64,000 bases of DNA, from the NCBI RefSeq assembly GCF_040802235.1, contig NC_133167.1, positions 17,600,501 to 17,664,500 of the forward strand. The letters run 5' to 3'. Both the position numbers and the translations under genes were made by a program. This document shows positions 56,560-64,000 of this stretch, in pieces. The DNA is from Manis javanica (lineage: Eukaryota > Chordata > Mammalia > Pholidota > Manidae). The notes under the pieces were generated by a model. It had not been told where the DNA came from. It was given only the letters and a program-made list of their open reading frames with translations, and made no database searches. Positions within the stretch are counted from its first letter, which is position 1; every line of letters begins with the position of its first letter.

Positions 56560-58140
56560 TTTTCTTTTTCTAGAATTTTCTACTTGCCTTTCTTTGCCCC
56601 TTATGTGACTTGCTTTTAGTAGAGCCTAATTATTCCCATTTCCCCCAAATTCTTCATCATGTCAGGTATTCTACTGATTCTCTTTCTCCTCAGAGGCTTT
56701 CCTAATAGGCTCTCCATAGTCCGCTACAGCCTGGACTGACTGCTTCCTGAGCTTGCCTGCCCACTTATCATCTTGGGAATTCCCTTTTCTTCTCTCCTGA
56801 GCTCTACTGTTTCCTGAATTCCACATCTTCTCCTTTCTTGGCTTACTTCCTTGTTTTTCTGGAGCACATCCTTAATTAATTTCCTAAGAAGGCTGTGTGG
56901 GAAGTTAATTTTCTTTGACTTTTCTGACAAATATCTTTTCTCTATCACCTTCACCATTTGTTCCATAGTTTGGCTGGATATAGGATTCTAGAAAAAGTCA
57001 GCTTTTCTCAGAACTTGAAAGTATTATACCATTGATTCTTAACATTTGTTGAGTTCTACTTTTATCAGTGACTTGTCTTTTAGGATAGTCTCCTTATCTT
57101 TGTTTTACTGAAATTTCACAATGATACATGGGGATGTGTTTTTTTTTTTACTCTTTCATTTTTTGTGCTGGTCACCCAGTGAAGTCTTTAAATCTAAAGA
57201 TCTGTGTCTATCAGAGCTGGAAAAGTCTCTCACATTTTTATCTGGGAATTTCCTCCATTTTATTCTCTTTTTTTAAAAAAAAAATTCTTGCCAGTTGGAG
57301 AAGACACTGGAACTCCTGGATTGATTCTCTTCTATCTCTAATTCCATCTCTTTGCAATTAGAGATCTGTCTCTGTATGCTTTTTATTCTACTTTTTCAGA
57401 CACTGCCTCATTTTTCTCTCCCAATCCTAGTGAACTTTAAAAATTTTCAGTGATATTTTTAATTTCCAAGAATGGTCCTCATCTTTTGGTGGTCACTTTT
57501 TACAGCATCTTGTTTCATGGGAGATGGATCTTTTCATTTATCTTTGTTTCTCTTTATGTTCTAGACTCTTCTCAATGTCTGGCAATCCATGGTTGGCATT
57601 TCATGTTTAAGAAAGAGGTGATAAAAGCTGGGGTGGAGCTCCAAGTAGTGGAAAGGGTTGGTTGACTTGTAGCTTCCCTGTAGGAGGATTGGGTAGGGAG
57701 CTACTTGCCACATCAGACTCTCAAATGCTGAAATACACTGCTCTTTCATTTGGTGCACCTAACTTTCTATAGAGACGGACCTTTCAATAATTTGCCTGGG
57801 AGCTTGGCTCCTCACTGTTGGTGTTCTGTAGCTGGAGAGGCAGGCAGAAAGCAGGGGGTGTACACTGATTTTTCTAATGAATTTATCAGTTAATTTTCCT
57901 GATTTCTGCCCCTCATCTCACATCTGCCACGTATGTTCCTGGTGTTTCTGGGCACTGAAGTTTTCACTTTGGCTAAATCTAGTATGTGCTCCTCCATTCC
58001 ATTTCTAGCTTCTGGAAATCAGCTGAAATCTCTCCATCTGTGGTTGGCTCCTCCAACTTTCAGTTGTAAGTTTTATTCTTTCACAATCATTTCAGTGTTA
58101 TTTCAGATACAGAGTAGATATGTGGTCAATCTGCCATCTT
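56560..58140. repeat. Ancient long repeat, family unnamed (copy 2)
   Basis: Shares motif order with 25370-26420: 'tggctggatataggattctag', 'gaaatttcacaatgatacatggggatgtg', 'atctgggaatttcctccatttta', 'ttttcagtgatatttttaatttccaagaatgg'. It lies wholly in the RUFY4 intron. No coding frame. Confidence 0.55.
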
Positions 58141-58383
58141 GATGCAGAAGTCAATCTATGGCTTTTTATTTTCGTTAAGCTTAAGGACATATTTCCCACA
58201 GCACTTCATCAAGGGATATTATGTTATATAGTATGGGAACTTGTGATGAATTTCTTAAGCACAAGGAAAAGAATCTGTCTGTCCTGAAGAACTGGTATAT
58301 TTCCTAGGGACAGTGAAAATTGGGCAACTTGCTTTGTTTTTCCCTTTTTGATCCTGCTGCCAAGATGCTCAGAGCTAAGTTTT

Positions 58384-58692
58384 AACCGTAACTCTACTCC
58401 TACCCCTACCCCTACCTCTAACCCTAACCCTACCCCTACCCCTACCCCTAACCCTAACCCTAACCCTAACTGTAACGCTAACCCTAACCCTAACCCTAAC
58501 CCTAACTGTAACGCTAACCCTAACCCTAACCCTAACTCTAACCATAATCCTAACCCTAACCCTAACCCTAACCCTAATCCTAATCCTACCCCTAACCCTA
58601 CCCCTAACCCTAATCCTAACTCTAGCCTGAACCCCTACCCCAGCACTACCCCTACCCCTGCCCCTGCCCCTGCCCCTACCCCTACCCCTAAT
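58384..58692. repeat. Interstitial telomeric repeat, (CCCTAA)n with variants
   Basis: About 310 bases built of CCCTAA hexamers mixed with CCCCTA-type variants and single-base changes (CCATAA, CTCTAA, TGTAACGC). The C-rich strand is the plus strand, so RUFY4 sense carries TTAGGG. The block tgtaacgcta recurs at 58471 and 58507, a 36-base period equal to six hexamers, so part of the array was duplicated as a unit. The right end shifts to CCCCTG/CCCCTA repeats (58650-58692). It lies in the RUFY4 intron between 54957 and 59581. An open frame of Asn-Pro-type repeats through it is an artefact. Confidence 0.96.
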
Positions 58693-59580
58693 ACTCCAGG
58701 AGAATATATTTTTCATCTACTGTTAAATCTTTTATTTTTCTTTAACAATCAATATATGTCTCTTATCGTTAGCTACCTTAAATTCTTTTGTGAGAAACAT
58801 AGCTAGTTTTTTATATTGCTCTTCCTCACAGTTGACAGTTCCTTGGAGATCACTCCTTAAATTCTTTGTTCTTCCCAGGTTAAGTTCCCCCTTTTCTCAT
58901 CTTTAATGTTACTTGGATTTTGTACAAGAGGATTGAGTCCTAGATGACCCCTCAGTGATCTTCCATTTCTAATGGAACCTGAGCCTGATGTTCTCCTACT
59001 TCCTGAACTGGGTACAAGGATGACATACATGTGAATTATTTGTCCACTAGACTGAAGGGCAGAAACTAGACTTTCCACATCTCCTCTGTCCCCCAGTGAG
59101 CTTATTGGTTTGGAATTGATCCTGGTGAGCCAGGCCTCTGGAACTCAGGACAGGTCCATAGGCCCAGTGGTCTGAGGAAGTGCAGTAGGTAGTCAGATGC
59201 AGGACATATGATTACCTCTTGGTTATCTCCTCCTTCTTCTCCCAATTCCTTCTCAACCCAAGGGATTCTTTCCCTTCTCCTAACCTTAGTAGGTGTATGC
59301 ACATGTGGGATTGGGTTGGGGTGGAAGCGTGCCTTAGAGTCAGAAGACTTAGTGTGATCTATATGCTGTGTGTCCTTGGTGGCCAAGTCAGCCTCTCTGA
59401 CCCTCATCTGTAACATGGGAATAACAGCACAGGTGGCTAAAAGAAGGAAATGAGTTGGCATATATAAATGGGCCAGAACCCTGCTTGATAGTTGCTAGTA
59501 GAATGTAGTTTTCAAACCCCAGCCTCTACTTCCCGTACCACCCCTCTTCCGCACTCCTGCCCCACTGTGTCCACCCTTAC
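58693..59580. other. RUFY4 intron, no gene seen
   Basis: No repeat or exon recognised with confidence, apart from a MIR-like patch at about 59330-59470 ('gtgtccttggtggccaagtcagcctctctgaccctcatctgtaacatggg'). Confidence 0.5.
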
Positions 59581-59727
59581 TGAATCAGTTCCAGCACCCT
59601 CCTCTTCATGGCATGGGTGAGGTCCCGCTGCCTTCCAAGCTCCTCCTCATACATGGCATCCCTCCTCTCAGCCTCCTGTTGCTTCTGCTCCAGCTCCGCC
59701 TGCAGCCGGGCCTTCTCTTCCTGACAC
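59581..59727 (-). CDS. RUFY4: RUFY4 coiled-coil exon
   Basis: 147 bases encoding the end of the RUFY4 coiled coil: C-Q-E-E-K-A-R-L-Q-A-E-L-E-Q-K-Q-Q-E-A-E, then RRDAMYEEELGRQRDL and AMKRRVLELI with a split Gln. The heptad-like spacing of Leu with many Glu, Gln, Lys and Arg supports a helical coil that precedes the FYVE-like finger. The acceptor is cacctag ending at 59728; the donor GTAAGG starts at 59580. Phases match the downstream exon. Close agreement with the known mammalian RUFY4 carboxyl half makes the assignment firm. Earlier exons (RUN domain, start codon) were not found in 59.7-64 kb and probably lie beyond the window, so the gene is partial here. Confidence 0.93.
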
Positions 59728-59856
59728 CTAGGTGAGAAGGAAGACTAAGTTCTTAGGGGAGAAAGCTCAGCATCTGTGACTGAGCTAGCCTGGGCCTTTG
59801 TCTGGCAGGGAGCCCCTGGGGGAAGGTGGTGGTCCTCCTGAAGATGGAGTCCACAT

Positions 59857-60032
59857 GACACACACACATGTAGATACATGCCACACAACACATACCACAC
59901 AGACACTCACATAGGCACACATACTCCACATCCCCCAGTCCCCCCATGCCACATACCACACACACAACACATACCACACAACACACACAACACAATACAC
60001 ACATACCACATACTACACATACAAATACCACA
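59857..60032. repeat. CA-rich degenerate repeat
   Basis: Mixed ACAC, CCACA and ACATACCACA units over about 175 bases. Open frames here (Cys/Val/Met-rich on minus) reflect base composition. Confidence 0.9.
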
Positions 60033-61535
60033 CCCCACCCCAAACTGACCACTGTGTGCAGCATGATACCTAGAGGCTGACTCATTACCAACCATTCATA
60101 AAAGGTGTAGCCTCATGTATACCTTTAGAGGAGATGAGCCAACATTTCCATGTGTTTTATTTCTTTTTCTTTTCTTTCCCTTTTAAAAAATATTTATATT
60201 TTAAAATGTAATTTCCTTGAAAGGCATATGCATAGTCATGACAGCTCTCTGGAGGGAAGGTGGGTGTCTGGGAACCCAGGCTGGTTGGGCTGGGCCTGGC
60301 TCAGACAATTGGGGTGCTTGTGGGAGAAAGGGTAAGTGGAGTAGGATTTGGGGTAACTTTTTGGCTTTAAAATATTTGAAAAATTGTTACATTGTCTTTT
60401 CAATAAAAAAAGAATGTTAAACAGATGGCTTTCTTAAATTTCTGTTTAATTTTGGGCTTGGAACTTCCTCAGCTGTATTCTTGTTTCTTCTTTTTGTCTT
60501 TAGTGGCTTCTAGAAGGTTCCAAGAAGTCTACTAGACTGGAAATAAAAAGGACCCAGCCTCAGGCCCCAGTCTCTTAGGCCCTCACTCAGAGGGGTGAGT
60601 GCTGCAATGGTGGGCACACATCCTGTGACCTCAGGTTATGTGTGTTTGTGCCCATACACTGGGCTTGAGTGCATTTAAGGGGAAGAGGCTTGCAAGAGGC
60701 TTGACAATGAATTGGGTTATTTTTTTAAATGCTGCCATGTGGCATGCAGCAGGGAAGAAAACTAGGAGGGCTGTAAAAGCAGGCCAACAACAGATAACCA
60801 CTGAAATTGCAGAAAGGCCAGTTCTTACAGCCTTGAGAAAGAGTGTTCTTGTGCTCAGCATTGGATCTGGTCCATGTGTTGACCTTTAATGAACACTCTG
60901 GGCTCCAGTCTCCTCATTTTGTAGTATTGGTATTTCATTCTCCTGAGCTAGTTTACTTGCCCACGGATCCCAGGGCTATTGGTGTGGCCCTGCAGGCCCT
61001 CATGTGACTGCTGTGGTTAGTGAGTGTCTTTGTGGTGGTAGGAAATGTTTATTAAGCACCTTCTGTGTGCCAATGCTGTTTCAGGTGCTCGGAATGGAGC
61101 AGTGCCTATGGCTCCAGGTGGAGCTTATTCTGTGTTTGGGGCAGTGGTCAAAGCAAGTGATAAACCAACACAATTATTAAACTAAGTGTAAGACAGAGAT
61201 AAATAGGGGGCTGAGAGAGACTGGAGAGGTGTCAGGGAAGGCTTCTTAGACAAGGTGACTTTTAAGTAGGTCTCAAAGATGAAAAGTTAGTAAAGGGCAC
61301 ATGCAAAGTTCTGCAAGTTGGAGAGAACTTGGCTTGTTTGAGGAACTGAAAGAAGCTGGTGAAGCCAGGATACTGAGAAGGGCAGGGGGTGGGGAGGACA
61401 GGAGATGAGGTGGGAAGTAGTGGGGCCTGGTCTATCCCTCTGTGGCCCCATGGGGAGCAGACTTTAGTCTCGCAATGGGAAGCCAGTGAAGTATTTAAGC
61501 AGAGGGTGACAGACACTCCTAGTGCAGGAGGGGAC
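60033..61535. other. RUFY4 intron or flank, no exon seen
   Basis: T-rich patch at 60160-60215. Old-repeat-like text at 61040-61270 ('gtttattaagcaccttctgtgtgccaatgctg', 'gaaggcttcttagacaaggtgac'). No RUFY4 exon could be recognised. Confidence 0.45.
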
Positions 61536-61539
61536 ATGG

Positions 61540-61755
61540 AAGGAAATAAAGTCTACTGAGCACTTACTACATGCCAGGCACTGAGCTTAGTGCCTTATCA
61601 CCTTGTTTCATTTAGTTTTCATATATTTCATATATTCATATATTTCAATATGATCATCATTTTATAGGAGAGAAAGTAGCACTTCTGAGAGGGAGTAACA
61701 CTTGTCCAGTGTCACACAGCTTGATAAGTGGAAGGAGCAGAACTCCAGATGGAGA
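61540..61755 (+). repeat. MIR SINE
   Basis: 'ctactgagcacttactacatgccaggcactgagcttag', 'attttataggagagaaagtagcac' and 'gtcacacagcttgataagtgg'. Confidence 0.85.
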
Positions 61756-62275
61756 TCTGTCCAGATCTAAACTCTTTTTGCCCCCCCATATCTTTGTCCT
61801 TGCAGAACCCTACAGGACCACCAGTGATGTGTGGTATCAGTACTGAGTGGGCAGCAGGTGGGAGCAAAGGATGATCCTGAGCCCCTGGCATGTCTCAAAG
61901 AAGCTCAGTGCTACCATGATGTTTGTCTAAGTCCCCATCTGAGGTCTTCTTCCAATCACACCTGTCCTAATCACTTTTGCTTTGAGGTCTTACCCAGAAG
62001 GCAGAGGAAAGAAATCTGGTGGTCTCAGAGAGCATAGGAGTAGAAAGAGGGACTTTAGAGACTTGACTGTCTCCTTTTGCAAATCAGAGACCTGAGGCCA
62101 GTTTCCCAGGGCCACAGCCTGGGAAGTGGGTCCTGGAAGCCCCAAAGCTCAGTTCCAAGTATATTTTCATAAGCCCTGTTGCTCTGCTGGAGGCTGTTAC
62201 CTGGATGGTCTGCCCTGTCGTCCCTGTGCATCTAGCCTGGTGCTCTGCACCCATGGGCTGCCCTCCACCCACCTT
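61756..62275. other. Noncoding, no gene seen
   Basis: A MIR-like patch near 62085-62140 ('cagagacctgaggccagtttcccagggccacag'). Nothing else recognised. Confidence 0.45.
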
Positions 62276-62279
62276 CAGT

Positions 62280-62770
62280 CCATTTTCCACACCACAGCCA
62301 GATGATCCTTTAAAAACCTAAGTCACACCCTGAGACCCCTGGCCCAAGACTCTGCTTTGGCCTCCTACAGCAAGTGGGAGTCCTCCTGCTGCATCCACTG
62401 AGGCCTGCTGTCCCCTGCACACTTTCTCTGGGTGGTTGCATTTGCTGGTACCCCTTGCCTGGACCATTTCTCCTGAGGTATTAGCACAGACTGGTTTTTC
62501 CTGGAGTTTCTGCTCAGATGTCATCTCCTCGGCAGAGGCTTCTGTGACTCTAAATCTAGAAGACTCTCCTGTCTCTTTCTATCCCTTTTCCTGGCTTGAT
62601 TTTCCCCCACAGAGCCTCTGACTACCTGACATCATATTTCTACTTGATGACGTACTATCTGTCTCCCCAGGTCTGTGACAGTGGACACGGCCTGTGCTGT
62701 TCACTGCTGTCCCTCCAGCTCATTGGCCGTAGTAGAGGCACAATACATATTGTTGCTGGACTGACGGGCC
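62280..62770 (-). repeat. L2 LINE 3' fragment, antisense
   Basis: 'cacaccacagccagatgatcctttaaaaacctaagtcacaccc', 'ttgcctggaccatttctcctgagg', 'tctgctcagatgtcatctcctcggcagaggc', 'caatacatattgttgctggactgac'. A typical antisense L2 order. Confidence 0.78.
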
Positions 62771-63364
62771 CCCGTGGCACTTCCATTCTCTGGTGGTAAG
62801 ATAGCTGTCACCAGCTTGATGCCCATGGCCCCTTTTCCCAGGAATGCGGTGTTTTGTCCTAAGTTCCCTGGACCCCAGGAGGCAGAGAAGCACATCTCCT
62901 GCCTAGCCTACGAGCTTCAGGTATTCTCCATCGGCGTCCCCATGTCTCTCCCATAGAACCCCTAGCCACACCTCCCTCCTGAGCTCCAGCTTAGCTGCCT
63001 GCCCAGCAGCTTCACTGGGGTCTCTAACAGGTGTCTCACACAGTACCTGCTCACAACTCAGCTGAACTTTCCCCACAAAGGCTGCTTTGCCACAGCAGAC
63101 TGTAACCAGTGACTCTAGCTATCCAGGCCAGAAACCACCAGTTATTCTCGACTTCTGTCCTCTCACACCCTACATTCAGTCCCTTGGGAAGCCCGACCTC
63201 ACAGCTGATCCAACATCCAGCAGCTTCTCTGCACCTCCACCACCGCCAGCACATTCCAGGCACCATCGCCCTCCCACTCCTCATCTGTCTTTCTGCTTGC
63301 AAACTAGCTTTCCTACAGACTAGCTTCACAGAGCAGCAGGCGTGAGCCCTTGAGAACACAGGTC
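62771..63364. other. Noncoding, probably repeat-derived
   Basis: 63080-63260 ('ccagaaaccaccagttattctcgacttctgtcctctcacaccc') resembles old LINE 3' antisense text. No RUFY4 exon recognised. Confidence 0.4.
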
Positions 63365-63575
63365 AGTCCAGAAGAGGCATGCCTACAGAGACAGAAAGCA
63401 GGTTAGTGGTTTGGGGACATGGGGAGCGAATGGGTAGTGACTGGGAGCGGGTACAGGGTTTCTTTTTGGGCTGATGAAAATGTTCTAAAATTGATTGTGG
63501 TGTTCAATGCATAACCTTATGAATATACTACAAACCACTGAATTGTTTTGAAAAAAGAGAAACATATTTTTAACA
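63365..63575 (+). repeat. L1 3' end fragment, sense
   Basis: 'gagacagaaagcaggttagtggtttggggacat', 'gggctgatgaaaatgttctaaaattgattgtggtg', 'ctacaaaccactgaattgt' and an A-rich end near 63550. Confidence 0.85.
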
Positions 63576-63584
63576 TTAAAATAG

Positions 63585-63965
63585 TCACATCATATCCTTC
63601 CTCTGCTCAGAACTCTCAGTTGTTCCCATCTAATTCCTAGCCAAAACCAAGGTCCTTTGATGACCTACTAGGGTCTCCCATGAACTGCCTGACCTTTCTC
63701 TATATCCTCTCCCTCTTTCACACCACTGGGGCCGTAATGCTTCTCTGATATTCCTAGAACCTGCCATGCCCACTCCTAACTCGGCCTTTGCTCTTGCTGT
63801 TCCCTCTGCCTGGAACATTCTTCCACCGCACAGCCAATGGATCAGCCCTTCCTTCCTTCAGGTTTTTACTCGAACATCACTTCCGTGGTCTCGCCACCTT
63901 CATTAATATCACTTCCCATTACTATTTCTTTATTTCTATTTATTCGCCTTTCCTGCTTTTTTTCC
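63585..63965 (-). repeat. L2 LINE 3' fragment, antisense
   Basis: 'ctgctcagaactctcagttgttcccatctaattcc', 'tgttccctctgcctggaacattcttcc', 'cttcaggtttttactcgaacatcacttcc'. Among the clearest L2 matches in the window. Confidence 0.88.
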
Positions 63966-64000
63966 TCTTTAGAGCTTATCACAATCTGACATTCTATGTA

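Noticed and set aside
58348-58806. 152-codon Asn/Pro/Thr-repeat open frame and the 113-codon Arg/Val antisense frame
   Set aside because: Both are translations of the telomeric hexamer array, which avoids stops in these frames by composition.
59753-60095. Cys/Val/Met-rich minus-strand frames
   Set aside because: They are translations of the CA-rich degenerate repeat.
59728-64000. Further RUFY4 exons upstream (RUN domain, earlier coiled coil)
   Set aside because: No reverse-strand segment encoding a matching coiled-coil or RUN sequence with splice sites was recognised. They are likely outside the window.

Overview
The window is nuclear DNA from a placental mammal. It holds two intronless-coding chemokine receptor genes of the interleukin-8 receptor pair (CXCR1 and CXCR2), the last three coding exons of RUFY4, a processed AK6 pseudogene, and many interspersed repeats: L1 of several ages, L2, MIR, MaLR-type LTRs and DNA transposon fossils. 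Gene order and orientation (CXCR1 forward, CXCR2 reverse, RUFY4 reverse) match the human 2q35 cluster read from the other strand. I see no Alu, rodent B1/B2 or other young SINE in 64 kb. The young mobile DNA is L1 of one recognisable 3'-end type plus one solo LTR. This suggests a eutherian lineage with little recent SINE activity. A pangolin-like laurasiatherian is one possibility, but the sequence alone does not settle the species.

Layout. 1-2.1 kb: old L1 fragments and a TG microsatellite. 2.1-2.8 kb: AK6 retropseudogene with matching target-site duplications. 3-16 kb: repeat-rich intergenic DNA with nested L1s and two MaLR-type LTRs. 16-19.8 kb: CXCR1 upstream region and first intron, whose noncoding exon I could not place. 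19.8-20.9 kb: CXCR1 coding exon. 20.9-22.04 kb: its 3' flank, shared with CXCR2. 22-39 kb: the gap between the two receptors, with old L1s, a solo LTR inside an L1, MIR and L2. 39.46-41.66 kb: CXCR2 and the same 3' flank in inverted orientation. 42-54 kb: CXCR2 upstream region with L1 copies. 54.2-59.7 kb: RUFY4 3' coding exons, with an intron holding a TG/pyrimidine-rich splice-site tract and an interstitial telomeric repeat. 60-64 kb: upstream intron or intergenic DNA with L2, MIR and L1.

The main biological signal is that CXCR1 and CXCR2 share a gap-free tract of about 1.44 kb (20474-21911 against 39570-41007 reversed). By eye it has only about seven mismatches, while the N-terminal halves and the sequence just outside the tract are clearly more diverged. 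This is best read as recent interlocus gene conversion, probably CXCR2 to CXCR1. It gives both receptors the same last 147 residues, including a CXCR2-type cytoplasmic tail with a PDZ-ligand terminus. The two receptors serve neutrophil recruitment by ELR+ CXC chemokines. RUFY4 is an unrelated neighbour acting in endolysosome and autophagosome traffic. I found no wholly new system. The most notable items are the conversion tract, a 235-bp extra copy of its end pasted into a nearby L1, and the intronic telomere-like array.
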